Assembly (NCBI GenBank): GCA_963728295.1
Contig: CAVSKB010000013.1
Location: forward strand, 119,406-183,405
Origin: DATJKD01 sp963728295
Lineage (GTDB): Bacteria > Pseudomonadota > Gammaproteobacteria > Steroidobacterales > Steroidobacteraceae
Length of the DNA stretch: 64,000 nt
Reading direction: 5' to 3'
Below are positions 26,696 to 35,602 of this stretch, piece after piece. Each line of letters starts with the position of its first letter. The first letter of the stretch is position 1. The position numbers were made by a program, and so were the translations under genes. The notes under the pieces are model-generated. The model saw only the letters and a program-made list of their open reading frames with translations, made no database searches and was not told the origin of the DNA.

Positions 26696-27444
26696 CAGAC
26701 CAATCCCCTCTTCTTGAGGGCGGCAACCAGCTCGCCAACGTCCTTGACCATGATGCCCTTCTGCCGCTGAGGGGGCGGCTCGACGCGAACGGTTTTGAAG
26801 CCGCCCACGGATTCGACGCCAAGATCCCCGAGTGTGACCGTGTCCAGCGGCTTCTTCTTGGCCTTCATGATGTCGGGTAGTTTCACGTAGCGCGGCTCGT
26901 TGAGCCGCAGGTCGACGCTGACCACGGCCGGCAGATCGATCTCGTTCGTCTCGAGACCTGCATCGACTTCGCGGGTTGCGGTCGCCTTTCCATCAGTCAG
27001 CGCGAGCTTGGAGCATGCGACCGCCTGTGGCCGGTCCCAGAGCGCGGCCAGCATCTGCGCGGTCTGGCTGTTGTCGTCATCGATCGCCTGCTTGCCGAGC
27101 ATCACCAGAAACGGCGATTCGCGATCGATCAGTTTGCGGAATACGCTGGCTACCGTCAGTGGTGCGGCCGAGCCGTCGTTCTGGACCAGGATCGCACGAT
27201 CGGCGCCCATGGCGAGTGCCGTGCGCAGCTGCTGCTGCGAGTCCGCGGGCCCCACGCTGACCACGAGAACCTCGTCGGCCTGGCCCCGTTCCTTGATACG
27301 CAGTGCCTCCTCGAGCGCGATCTCGTCGAAGGGGTTGATGCTCATCTTGACCCCGTCGGTGATCACGCCCGTATTGTCCGGACGTACCCTTACGCGGACG
27401 TTGAAATCGACCACGCGCTTGATGCCGACCATCACTCTGCGCAC
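26695..27444 (-). CDS. etfB: Electron transfer flavoprotein beta subunit
   Basis: An intact 249-residue subunit: GIKRVVDFNVRVRVRPDNTG at the start, MSINPFDEIALEEALRIKE (the ETF-beta signature region), TALAMGADRAILV, LVMLGKQAIDDDNSQTAQML for AMP binding, and the recognition-loop residues LRLNEPRYVKLPDIMKAKKK that contact partner dehydrogenases. A GTG at 27444 has AGGAG seven bases upstream; the ATG four codons later is possible. First gene of the etfBA pair. Confidence 0.94.
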   Translation of the reverse strand: MRRVMVGIKRVVDFNVRVRVRPDNTGVITDGVKMSINPFDEIALEEALRIKERGQADEVLVVSVGPADSQQQLRTALAMGADRAILVQNDGSAAPLTVASVFRKLIDRESPFLVMLGKQAIDDDNSQTAQMLAALWDRPQAVACSKLALTDGKATATREVDAGLETNEIDLPAVVSVDLRLNEPRYVKLPDIMKAKKKPLDTVTLGDLGVESVGGFKTVRVEPPPQRQKGIMVKDVGELVAALKKRGLV

Positions 27445-27524
27445 ACGCTGACTCCTGTTTTCAAGGGTGGGCAGCGGGCGGACCTGCCGGTGCGACCCTG
27501 CTGCAGCGCAAGATCATACCAGCA

Positions 27525-28435
27525 CTACGTCCGCCAGCCGCGGCGACTTGTAAGCTGGCGCATCAAATTTAGCAGACGCCGATAGCTCTCGTACCGGCGT
27601 TCGGAAACGTCGCCAGCTGCGACGGCGTTGCGGACCGCACAAGCGGGCTCCCGCTGATGAAGACAGTCCTGGAACCGGCAGGACCCGGAGAGGCGGGTGA
27701 TCTCGGCGTAACCCTCCTGCACGGTCCTCTGCGGCACCAGTGGCGGCGCGTAGTCCCTCACACCGGGGGTATCAACGAGCTCGCCCCAGGGGAGCGTCAG
27801 GATGGCCGAGGACACGGTCGTATGACGTCCCTCACCGGACGCATCGGACAATGTGCGCGTTGCCCGGACGTCCGATCCGCACAAGGTATTGAAGAGCGAG
27901 GACTTGCCGACGCCGGACTGTCCGGCGAACAGCGTCCGCCGGCCTGTAAGCACGGACCGGAGATCCGCAAGGCTCGCGCCGCTGCGGGCGGACACCCGAT
28001 ACACCGGCAAGTCCGTGCTCTCGAGCTCGGCGACGAAGTCGAGATTGCGTTCATCGGCGGGCAGATCCTGCTTATTGACCACGAGCAGGGCGGCGATGCC
28101 GGCGTAGGCCGCGCCCGCCAGGTAGCGATCCGCGATGAACGGGTCGCTGGGGGTCGCGGCGCGACGACAATTGCGAGCTGGTCGAGATTGGCAGCGATCG
28201 ACTCATCGAGCCCGCGGCTGTCGCTGCGGCGAAGGACGTTGCGGCGGTCAAGCCGGTCGGTCACCGTCCAGTCGTCGTCCACGGGATCAGGTTCGATGCA
28301 TACCACGTCACCCGCTACCACCTCGAGACGGCGACCGCGAACCTTGCACGTGACCTTTTCGCCTCCCGTCCGCGCGACGACCACCCGACGTCCATACGAC
28401 TCGACGACGAAGCCGGACTCTGTTGCCGATGTCAC
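27525..28435 (-). CDS. rsgA: Ribosome small-subunit-dependent GTPase RsgA (one frame break)
   Basis: A circularly permuted GTPase of about 303 residues that helps late maturation of the 30S subunit. The N-terminal OB domain (GFVVESYGRRVVVARTGGEK) is in the first frame. After a break near 28150 the second frame has NKQDL (G4) before the P-loop GQSGVGKSSLFN (G1) and DTPGVRDY (G3), the expected permuted order. The C-terminal zinc domain follows (GSCRFQDCLHQREPAC: Cys, Cys, His, Cys ligands). The GTG start overlaps the stop of the M48 protease gene (GTGA), indicating coupling. Confidence 0.9.
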
Positions 28436-29706
28436 CGCGCGGCACCCGGACCGCGATCGCCGTCGGCAAACGTCGATCGAAGCTTTGCGATGCGTTCCGC
28501 CGGCGGCGGGTGCGAGTCGTGAAACGCCGAGTAGACGGGATCCGGCGTGAGCGTGCTCGCGTTGTCGCGATACAGCTTGACCAGCGCGTCCGCCAGATCC
28601 CCGGCACTGCTGTGCCTCGCTGCGAATGCATCCGCCTCGAACTCATGACGCCGGGACCAGCCGCTGGCGATCGGCGCGGCCATCCAGGTGAAGACCGGCG
28701 ATACCAGCACGAAGAGCAGGAGGAGCGTCGCATTGGATGGGTTCGCGACGCCGAGAGCGGCCTGGAACCATGACCGTTCGGCCAGCCATCCCAGCAGCGC
28801 GAATCCGAGCAGGCTGAGGACGAGACTGACAAGCAGGCGCTGAGGAATGTGGCGCAGCTTGAAGTGCGCAAGCTCATGTGCGAGCACGGATTCGATCTGT
28901 CCGGGAGACAAGGTGGAGAGCAATGTGTCGAAGAAGACCACGCGCTTTTCTCGCCCAAGTCCTGTGAAATAGGCGTTGCCATGAGAGGAGCGTCGTGATC
29001 CGTCGATCACGAAGACACGCTCCGCGGAGAAGCCGCAGCGGGTCAGCAGAGCTTCGATCCGCTCCCGCAAGGACGCATCGTCGAGCGGCGAAAAGCGATT
29101 GAAGAGGGGGGCGATGAACCGCGGCCAGGCGACCATGAGCAGGAGCGAGACGGCCGACCATGCCGCCCACGCAACGAGCCACCAGCGGGGGCCCGCGCTG
29201 GCCATGACCCAGAGAACGAGCGCAACCACGGCACCGCCGAGGACCGCGGCCAGCGTCCAGCCCTTGAGCGTGTCCAGCACAAAGGTGAGCGGGGTTGTCC
29301 GATTGAAGCCGAAACGCTGTTCCAGTCCGAACGTCCGATACGCAGCGATGGGCAGCCCCACCGCGCCCAGCACCGAGAAGACGCCCAGCACGTGCAGCGT
29401 TTCCTTGAGGCGCCCTGTAACCCCGGTCCTGCCTATCCAGTCGCCGACGGTATCGATGCCACCGCCGAGAGTCAGCCAGAGGAGGAGCGTGGCCCCCAGC
29501 GCCGAGTCGAGCACAAACAGGCGCTGCTTCGCCGCCGTATAGCTGGCGGCGCGCGCGTGGTCTGCGAGCGGGACGACTCCGGCGAACGCCGGCGGCACCT
29601 CGCCACGGTGCGCCATGACGAAGGCGGTCTGCCGCCGCGAAAACCAGATTCTCACTGCGAGTTGCAGAGCCAGTGCACAAAGGAAGGTGAATGTAAGCCA
29701 GTGCAT
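28432..29706 (-). CDS. M48-family (Ste24/HtpX-like) membrane metallopeptidase
   Basis: An intact 424-residue integral membrane protease. Several transmembrane helices (ALQLAVRIWF, LGATLLLWLTLGGG, WTLAAVLGGAVVALVLWVMA, WWLVAWAAWSAVSLLLMVAW, LLVSLVLSLLGFALLGWLAE, TLLLLFVLVSPVFTWMAAP) surround the zinc site VLAHELAHFKLRHIP. The third ligand lies in SRRHEFEADAFAARHS. VIDGSRRSSHGNAYFTGLG and KRVVFFDTLL are CAAX-protease (Ste24) signatures. Bacterial members are thought to help membrane protein quality control. It precedes rsgA and is divergent from orn. Confidence 0.92.
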   Translation of the reverse strand: MHWLTFTFLCALALQLAVRIWFSRRQTAFVMAHRGEVPPAFAGVVPLADHARAASYTAAKQRLFVLDSALGATLLLWLTLGGGIDTVGDWIGRTGVTGRLKETLHVLGVFSVLGAVGLPIAAYRTFGLEQRFGFNRTTPLTFVLDTLKGWTLAAVLGGAVVALVLWVMASAGPRWWLVAWAAWSAVSLLLMVAWPRFIAPLFNRFSPLDDASLRERIEALLTRCGFSAERVFVIDGSRRSSHGNAYFTGLGREKRVVFFDTLLSTLSPGQIESVLAHELAHFKLRHIPQRLLVSLVLSLLGFALLGWLAERSWFQAALGVANPSNATLLLLFVLVSPVFTWMAAPIASGWSRRHEFEADAFAARHSSAGDLADALVKLYRDNASTLTPDPVYSAFHDSHPPPAERIAKLRSTFADGDRGPGAAR

Positions 29707-29790
29707 TTCGGTGACAAGGCGACTACGAAGTGCCCTTTGCTAGAATGACTCCAAATCTAGTACGGACGGCAGGGAATCGCACCATCGGGC

Positions 29791-30345
29791 ATGACGGCCA
29801 AGGCTGACAACTTAGTCTGGATCGATCTCGAGATGACGGGTCTCGATTCCCAGCGTGACCGGATCATCGAGATTGCGACGGTCGTGACCGACGCCTCGCT
29901 CGCTGTCCTCGCCGAGGGACCGGTGCTCGCCATACACCAGGACGCCGCCGTGCTCGAAGGCATGGACGACTGGAACAAGACTACGCATGCTGCGTCCGGA
30001 TTGCTCGACCGGGTCCGCGCGAGCCAGCTCGATGCGGCCGAGGCCGAACGACGCACGCTTGCGTTCCTTGCGCTGCACGCCGAACACGGCGCGTCTCCTA
30101 TGTGCGGCAACGGCATCTGCCAGGACAGACGGTTCCTCGCGCGAGAGATGCCAGCGCTCGAGAAGTTCTTCCACTACCGCAATTTGGACGTCAGCACACT
30201 CAAGGAGCTCGCAAGGAGGTGGGCTCCTGAGGTATTTGCGGGCGTGAAGAAGACATCCGTTCACCTTGCGCTGGAGGATATTCGTGACTCGATTCGGGAG
30301 CTTGAGTATTACCGGCGGATGTTGTTTCGATTGGAGACGCTCTGA
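29791..30345 (+). CDS. orn: Oligoribonuclease
   Basis: An intact 184-residue DEDD exonuclease that degrades RNA dinucleotides and clears pGpG from cyclic-di-GMP turnover. WIDLEMTGLD gives D12 and E14; the other metal and catalytic residues are in CQDRRFLAREMPALE and HLALEDIRDSIRELEYYR. Length and sequence match gammaproteobacterial Orn. The ATG at 29791 is divergent from the M48 gene; TAGAAT at 29741-29746 could be its -10 box. GC-rich sequence ends shortly after the gene, where the DUF6502 island begins. Confidence 0.96.
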   Translation: MTAKADNLVWIDLEMTGLDSQRDRIIEIATVVTDASLAVLAEGPVLAIHQDAAVLEGMDDWNKTTHAASGLLDRVRASQLDAAEAERRTLAFLALHAEHGASPMCGNGICQDRRFLAREMPALEKFFHYRNLDVSTLKELARRWAPEVFAGVKKTSVHLALEDIRDSIRELEYYRRMLFRLETL

Positions 30346-30422
30346 TGACAGGTCCTGACGCGATGGCAAAGCAGTTCGCGGATCAGCTAGCCTTCAAGTA
30401 GGGCCTATGACAAGCACGGCCT

Positions 30423-31279
30423 ATGAATAGCAGCGTACAAACCCGCATTCTTCGAGCAATCTACTCAACGCTCAGGCCCATAACGCGCCTCTTGATTCGC
30501 TTTGGAATCACTTACGGGCAGTTCTCAGAGATATCGAAGATCGCTTTCGTTGTAGAAGCGAATGCGTGAAAGGGACAGAAATGGTCGGCCCCTCAATGCG
30601 TCCCGTATTTCAGTCAAGACCGGTATCTCACGGAAAGAAGTACGCCGAATTCGCGAGTTGAAGCTAAATTGCGACCGGTCAGCACCTTGGGTGGATGGAT
30701 CGGCTGTGCCCGCTCAGCTGCTGCATCTTTGGTACACGGATCCGAAATACCTCGATGCCGCTGGGACTCCGCTTCAATTGCCGTTGCTGGGGCCGTCCCC
30801 AAGCTTCTCGGAACTAGTGCGAAGCGTCTCAGGTGACGTGCCGCTTGGCGCTGTTCGCGCTGAGCTCAAACAAGCGGGCGCGATCGAAGAGACGAGTGAC
30901 GGGACTCGTGCAGGTCTTAAAGCAGTACTATGTGCCTGGTAATTTTGACGAAAAGGCTCTGACCGCAATAGTTGGCAGTCTATTCCCCTTAGCCGCGACT
31001 ACGGAACATAACGCGAATCCCGCGCGCACAACATCTGGCTACCTGCAACGTTTTGCGTATTCCCATTCTCTGCAAGACGAAGCCGTAGACCAGTTTCGTC
31101 GATGGTCGCGAATTCAAGCGACAGACTTTATCGAGTCGATGGACCGCTGGCTGGGGGCTAATGAGCCCGCAGAATCAACGAAGGCCGAACGGCCGTCGAG
31201 CCAGCTGGTTGGAGTGGGCGTGTATTTTTACCAAGGACCGTCGGCCGAGGCGCTAATCGCAGACGATCCGCTGCCGTAA
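30423..31279 (+). CDS. DUF6502 family protein, copy 1 (two frame breaks)
   Basis: Three consecutive frames together give a protein of about 285 residues. Segment 1 is SVQTRILRAIYSTLRPITRL, LIRFGITYGQFSEISKIAFV. Segment 2 (from about 30565) is SRISVKTGISRKEVRRIREL through FSELVRSVSGDVPLGAVRAEL. Segment 3 (from about 30900) is VQVLKQYYVPGNFDEKALTA to LVGVGVYFYQGPSAE. Each aligns by eye with the same part of the DUF6502 gene at 33236-34090 on the opposite strand, so they are paralogues. The middle piece looks like a helix-turn-helix, which would fit a regulator, but function is unknown. Base composition is less GC-rich than the flanking genes. The two breaks may be errors or real decay. No ribosome site is visible. 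Confidence 0.7.
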
Positions 31280-31359
31280 AGCACCAAGGGGACACTTCAT
31301 CCCCTCGGTGACTTATGAAATCAGAGTCAGCCGACGCAGCCGACCCCGAAACCAGCTCT

Positions 31360-33199
31360 TCAATCAGCCGGCGATAGTAATTGGGCGGAAATTTCGCCGT
31401 TGAGCGATGGCTGCGTCCCTACAACCACAACCACGTCTCCAGTCTTGACGCGTGGGCTGAGCGCAGTCGTTTGCAGAGTCGTGAGGTCCACGACTTGTTT
31501 GCCGATGACGGCTCTAGCAACTGACTGGTCCAATAACTGAACTCGTCCGGCCAGGATGACTTGGCTCGAACCTGCTACGTACTGTTCTTGGTCGATGCGG
31601 GCCTTCCCAAACAGAAGCTCCCCATTGCGCCCCAGTCTGCCGGAGATCGTAAGTACTACCGTCTCTCCCGCTGCTAACGCGTCATGAATCGACCGCGTTC
31701 CGTCAGAAGCGAGTCGGAAATCACGCCCAAATACCATCACGGTGTTGGCCGCTACATTCACCCTCTGTACCGGTCCCCGCAGCAGAACGTTTCGTGTCTT
31801 GCCGGTTGTCCCAATCGCATCGGCGCCCGTGCCGCCGATCGCGTTGATGCCCGTACCACCGATGGCGTTGATGCCGGTGCCGCCGATCGCGTCGCCGGTC
31901 CAACCGCTTGAGCGTGCGGCCGGTGCCGCCGATCGCGTTGATGCCCGTACCACCGATGGCGTTGATGCCGGTGCCACCGATGGCGTCGGCCGGTGCCACC
32001 GATGGCGTTGATGCCGGTGCCGCCGATCGCGTTGATGCCCGTACCACCGATGGCGTTGATGCCGGTGCCGCCGATCGCATCGCCGGTCCGACCCTTGAGC
32101 GTGCGGCCGGTGCCGCCGATCGCGTTGATGCCCGTACCACCGATCGCGTTGATGCCCGTGCCGCCGATGGCGTCGCCGGTCCGACCCTTGAGCGTGCGGC
32201 CGGTGCCGCCGATCGCGTTGATGCCCGTACCACCGATGGCGTTGATGCCGGTGCCACCGATGGCGTCGCCGGTCCGACCCTTGAGCGTGCGGCCGGTGCC
32301 GCCGATCGCGTTGATGCCCGTACCACCGATGGCGTTGATGCCGGTGCCGCCGATCGCATCGCCGGTCCGACCCTTGAGCGTGCGGCCGGTGCCGCCGATC
32401 GCGTTGATGCCCGTACCACCGATGGCGTTGATGCCGGTGCCGCCGATCGCGTCGCCGGTCCAACCCTTGAGCGTGCGGCCGGTGCCGCCGATCGCGTTGA
32501 TGCCCGTACCACCGATGGCGTTGATGCCGGTGCCACCGATGGCGTCGCCGGTCCAACGCTTGAGCGTGCGACCGGTGCCGCCGATCGCGTTGATGCCCGT
32601 ACCACCGATGGCGTTGATGCCAGTGCCGCCGATCGCATCGCCGGTCCGACCCTTGAGCGTGCGGCCGGTGCCGCCGATCGCGTTGATGCCCGTACCACCG
32701 ATGGCGTTGATGCCCGTGCCGCCGATCGCGTTGATGCCGGTGCCACCGATCGCGTTGACGCCCGTACCACCGATAGCGCCGGTGCCGCCGATGGCGTGCC
32801 GGTCCAGCCCTTGAGCGTGCGGCCGGTGCCACCGATCGCGTTGATGCCCGTACCACCGATGGCGTTGATGCCGGTGCCGCCGATCGCGTCGCCGGTCCAA
32901 CGCTTGAGCGTGCGGCCGGTGCCGCCGATCGCGTTGATGCCCGTACCACCGATGGCGTTGATGCCGGTGCCGCCGATCGCATCGCCGGTCCGACCCTTGA
33001 GCGTGCGGCCGGTGCCGCCGATCGCGTTGATGCCCGTACCACCGATGGCGTTGATGCCGGTGCCGCCGATGGCGTTGCTTTCAAGAGCTGCGACAGTATT
33101 CGCAGCGTCGCTCAGGTTGGATGCAAGGGTTAATGAGACCGCGAACGCGATGCCCACCGTCACAGTGACGCGCCTGCCCAACTCTTCCCTTCCCTTCAT
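31360..33199 (-). CDS. Secreted repeat protein with C-terminal DUF5666-like domain (frame breaks in repeats)
   Basis: Starts at 33199 with a signal peptide (RVTVTVGIAFAVSLTLASNL, cleaved near SDA-AN). A repeat region of about 400 residues follows, built from 31-residue units: GDAIGGTG, INAIGGTG, INAIGGTG, RTLKGRT. The last 145 residues (VLLRGPVQRVNVAANTVMVF ... VVVVGTQPSLNGEISAQLLS) resemble DUF5666, a small beta-rich domain of exported proteins. The frame changes near 32795 (one base short of a unit), near 31985 and near 31905 (one base over). Gly/Asn/Ile-rich repeats of fixed length suggest an extended beta structure outside the cell membrane; this is inference. Both neighbours encode DUF6502 proteins. 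Confidence 0.72.
31826..33074. repeat. 93-bp tandem repeat array (24-bp submodules)
   Basis: The marker GTGCGGCCGGTGCC (one variant has GCGACC) begins at 31914, 32101, 32194, 32287, 32380, 32473, 32566, 32659, 32817, 32910 and 33003. Spacing is exactly 93 bases in eight of ten intervals. The others are 187 (two periods plus one, with a lost linker) and 158 (one period plus 65). Each unit holds three 24-bp submodules and one 21-bp linker. Copies differ mainly at two wobble positions (GCC/ACC before GAT and GCG/GCA), which implies recent amplification or gene conversion. The array lies wholly inside the secreted protein gene. Confidence 0.95.
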
Positions 33200-33235
33200 T
33201 TCCCCAACCCCGCTGGTATCAACGCAAACGAACAG

Positions 33236-34090
33236 TCAACTTTGGCCGGATGCGATGTCATCGCCTTGTTCATCGGGCGACCTAACGAACATGTACATTC
33301 CGACCCCAAGGGGCACCCGCCGCTCAATCTTTGCTTTGGCTGCAAACGCTTCTTTGTTTGTTAGCCAGTCATCTAAGAGCTCTAGAAACTGCTGCCCACG
33401 CTCTTTAACGAAGGCGTCAAATTCCACCGCCGATTCGGGCGCGATTCCCGTCGAAGTCCAAACGCGCCTCTCGAACAATTTGTCCGACCCCTCGGGTCGC
33501 AAGTTCTGATCGAGCGTCTTCGCAAGATCGGTAAACGCGACTGACATCGCGTGGAACTTGGCAGGGTCCTCGGGCGCCGGGATATACGATCGGGCGAGAA
33601 CCCGGTAGCAGCCGTTTCCCAACTCGACGACGGCGCCGATCCTTTTCAATTCGGCAAGCATTTCCTCTGCGGGAACGTCCGGCGTGTATCGCCGGGCTAG
33701 TTCGGAGAAGCTCCTCCGACCCGGCGGCGCAGTTACAACCACTTCATACGGAATGCCATACGGCCCGATGAAATCGGCGTCCTGGTGCCAACCGGTTAAC
33801 AAACGTCCGACACGATCGAAGCGGCTCCCAAGAGCTTCGAAATCGTCTTCGGTCAGCTGCAGAACGCGACCTACTTCGAGCCGGGAAAGACCGGTCGTAA
33901 TCGCAATGCGCGCAACGGAGTCCTTCGAACTCGGCATCTGCAGCGTGTCTCTCGCTGCGTCAACGAAGATGCTCTTCAAGAGTTCAGCGAACTCTCCGTA
34001 GGAAACGCCGTTTCGCAGAAGGATTCGGGCCAGCGGCCTCATCAGCGGCTTAAACGTTGCAAGCAACGTGCGCTTGAAGTTCTCGCTCAT
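33236..34090 (-). CDS. DUF6502 family protein, copy 2
   Basis: An intact protein of about 284 residues. MSENFKRTLLATFKPLMRPL, ARILLRNGVSYGEFAELLKS and ARIAITTGLSRLEVGRVLQL form the N-terminal half; the last is a plausible helix-turn-helix. FSELARRYTPDVPAEEMLAE, VELGNGCYRVLARSYIP and VPLGVGMYMFVRSPDEQ follow. It matches copy 1 at 30423-31279 in every block. No signal peptide or membrane helix is present, so it is cytosolic. The start at 34090 is chosen by alignment with copy 1; ATGs at 34141 and 34150 are alternatives. A small inverted repeat (GCCCG-TAAA-CGGGC, 34097-34110) lies just before the start codon and could affect translation. It reads toward the repeat gene (36-base gap), so the two are probably cotranscribed. 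Confidence 0.78.
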   Translation of the reverse strand: MSENFKRTLLATFKPLMRPLARILLRNGVSYGEFAELLKSIFVDAARDTLQMPSSKDSVARIAITTGLSRLEVGRVLQLTEDDFEALGSRFDRVGRLLTGWHQDADFIGPYGIPYEVVVTAPPGRRSFSELARRYTPDVPAEEMLAELKRIGAVVELGNGCYRVLARSYIPAPEDPAKFHAMSVAFTDLAKTLDQNLRPEGSDKLFERRVWTSTGIAPESAVEFDAFVKERGQQFLELLDDWLTNKEAFAAKAKIERRVPLGVGMYMFVRSPDEQGDDIASGQS

Positions 34091-34668
34091 TCTCAGCCCG
34101 TAAACGGGCGGCTCTGACCAAGTTGCAAGTGCCGCATTCATCTGCCGCATTCACGGTGGTTATTGTTAAGTTACGGCGCGACTATATCTGCGGGGTCCCG
34201 GGGGTCAAGAGTGCAACATAATCGGCAACTTAGGCCGACGTGTTCAGGGAGCACTGGCACCGGCTCTGGGGTGATGCGACTTGAGGGATTTCGCTACGGA
34301 TCAGGGGGTTGGCGGCGGGAGTAGAACCGGGCCGGATCCGATACATCGATTGTCGATCGGGCCAGGTCATCGCCTGATGTGACAATGCGCGGTCGGTTAT
34401 GAGCCCGAAGGCGCGCAGAGGCGGCCGCAGAATTGTGACGCAAGTCTCGCTTTGGCGAGCATGTATCAAAAAGATCACAAAAACATTGGGTTACATCGTT
34501 CTTGTGCGGAGCGCGTGCAGCGTGGGAGTGGCGTCACTTTCTGCACTGGGGACCCTAGGCACGGTCAATATCGAACAGCCGCGTAGCGGACGGCGACCTG
34601 CATGACTGGGTTCGATCCGACCAAACTGAAGCCCACGCGCGCGGGGTGTCGGCCGGTTGCGACGCCGC
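34091..34668. other. Intergenic stretch without a supported gene
   Basis: About 580 bases between the divergent-looking DUF6502 gene and the terminator of the PpiC-type gene. Short open frames exist on both strands (for example 34230-34478 minus and 34399-34605 plus), but none shows a recognisable domain, a ribosome site or codon use like the neighbours. Short inverted repeats occur around GATCCGATACATCGATTG (34337-34354). The stretch presumably holds the promoter of the DUF6502/repeat gene pair and may include decayed sequence. Confidence 0.5.
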
Positions 34669-34707
34669 AAAAAGACGACGGCCGCATCCGATCAGGGATG
34701 ACGGCCG
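34669..34707 (-). terminator. Rho-independent terminator of the PpiC-type isomerase gene
   Basis: Read on the minus strand: CGGCCG, a bulged T, CATCC, a six-base loop, GGATG, CGGCCG, a short spacer, then TTTTT (the A run at 34669-34673). The 11-bp stem with one bulge and a T run makes a standard intrinsic terminator 26 bases after the stop codon at 34733. Confidence 0.8.
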
Positions 34708-34732
34708 CTCGGGGAAAAAACCGACTTGACGA

Positions 34733-35563
34733 CTAGGGGTTTTTCTGAACGTTCGCTGTCTTGCGAAGCTCCTCGAAATGCGCCTGGAGTTTCTTCCGTT
34801 TCACGATCATGTCGACGCGGTCCTTCACCTCTTCGAACGCTGGCGCGGCAGGAGAACGCTCGTCCTCGAGCCTGATCACATGCCAGCCAAATTCGCTTTG
34901 TACCGGTTCCTTTGTCGTCTGACCTTTATCGAGCGCTAGCACGGCGTCGGAGAACGGCTTCACCATGTGGTCGAGTCGGAACCAGTCAAGTTCGCCGCCC
35001 TTGGCAGCGCTGGCTTGGTCCTTTGATTCCTTCGATGCGAGTTTTGCAAAGTCACCTCCGGCGTCCAGCTCGCGGATCACCGACTCGGCGGTTTCCTTCG
35101 AATCGACCAGGATGTGGCGAGCGCGATACTCCTTCGGCATTGCGGCGACCTGGGTGTCGTACTCCGCCTTGATCTCTGCCTCGGTGCTCGGGTGCGCCTT
35201 CATGAATTTCTCGCTTGCGGCCTCGGCAAGCACCTGCAAGCGAAGCAACTCGAGGCGTGTCTTGACGGCGGGTTCGTTCGCGAGTCCGTCGGTTTCCGCC
35301 GATTGCGCAGCGACCGACATGTTCAGCAGCTGGTCGAGCAGCTGCGACTTCTGCTCGGGGGTCGCCTGTGCGGCTGGCTGTCCGGTGGCCGCGGTCAGAA
35401 ACTCGTCGAAGAATTCGGACGAAATTGGCTTGCCATTCACAGTGGCAATAGCGGGTGTAGCGGGTGTAGCGGACTTCGCCGCCGTGTCCTCGGCCGGGCG
35501 GGTGCAAGCCGCGAACAAGCCTAGGAATGCTGTCAACAGTATCGTCGATCTGGGATGTCGCAT
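34733..35563 (-). CDS. Peptidylprolyl isomerase, PpiC/parvulin lipoprotein
   Basis: An intact 276-residue exported foldase. The N terminus ILLTAFLGLFAACTRP is a lipoprotein signal with a lipobox ending at Cys (FAAC), so it is probably anchored to a membrane. A SurA/PrsA-like N-terminal region follows (VNGKPISSEFFDEFLTAATG). The parvulin domain is YRARHILVDSKETAESVIRE, FAKLASKESKDQASAAKGGE, LDWFRLDHMVKPFSDAVLAL and FGWHVIRLEDER. It should assist folding of envelope proteins. Transcription runs away from bolA, and a clear terminator follows. Confidence 0.9.
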   Translation of the reverse strand: MRHPRSTILLTAFLGLFAACTRPAEDTAAKSATPATPAIATVNGKPISSEFFDEFLTAATGQPAAQATPEQKSQLLDQLLNMSVAAQSAETDGLANEPAVKTRLELLRLQVLAEAASEKFMKAHPSTEAEIKAEYDTQVAAMPKEYRARHILVDSKETAESVIRELDAGGDFAKLASKESKDQASAAKGGELDWFRLDHMVKPFSDAVLALDKGQTTKEPVQSEFGWHVIRLEDERSPAAPAFEEVKDRVDMIVKRKKLQAHFEELRKTANVQKNP

Positions 35564-35602
35564 CTTTTGCCTCTGAACAAATTTCTCGAATCGAAGGAAT
35601 GT

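Noticed and set aside
31826..33074. Possible CRISPR array
   Set aside because: The repeats are contiguous without unique spacers, keep codon phase, and no cas genes are nearby.
31360..33509. Long overlapping open frames on both strands through the repeat array, some rich in PPIALMPVPPMA or RWYGHQRDRRH
   Set aside because: They are alternative-frame readings of the same 93-bp repeat. Only the minus-strand GTGINAI frame has a signal peptide at one end and a conserved domain at the other.
34230..34478. Possible 82-residue minus-strand gene, and a short plus-strand reading FREHWHRLWGDAT (near 34240) suggestive of a transposase tail
   Set aside because: No domain, ribosome site or terminal inverted repeats support either. 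The tail is too short to assign.
34399..34605. Plus-strand 68-codon open frame
   Set aside because: No recognisable sequence, no ribosome site, and base use unlike the neighbouring genes.
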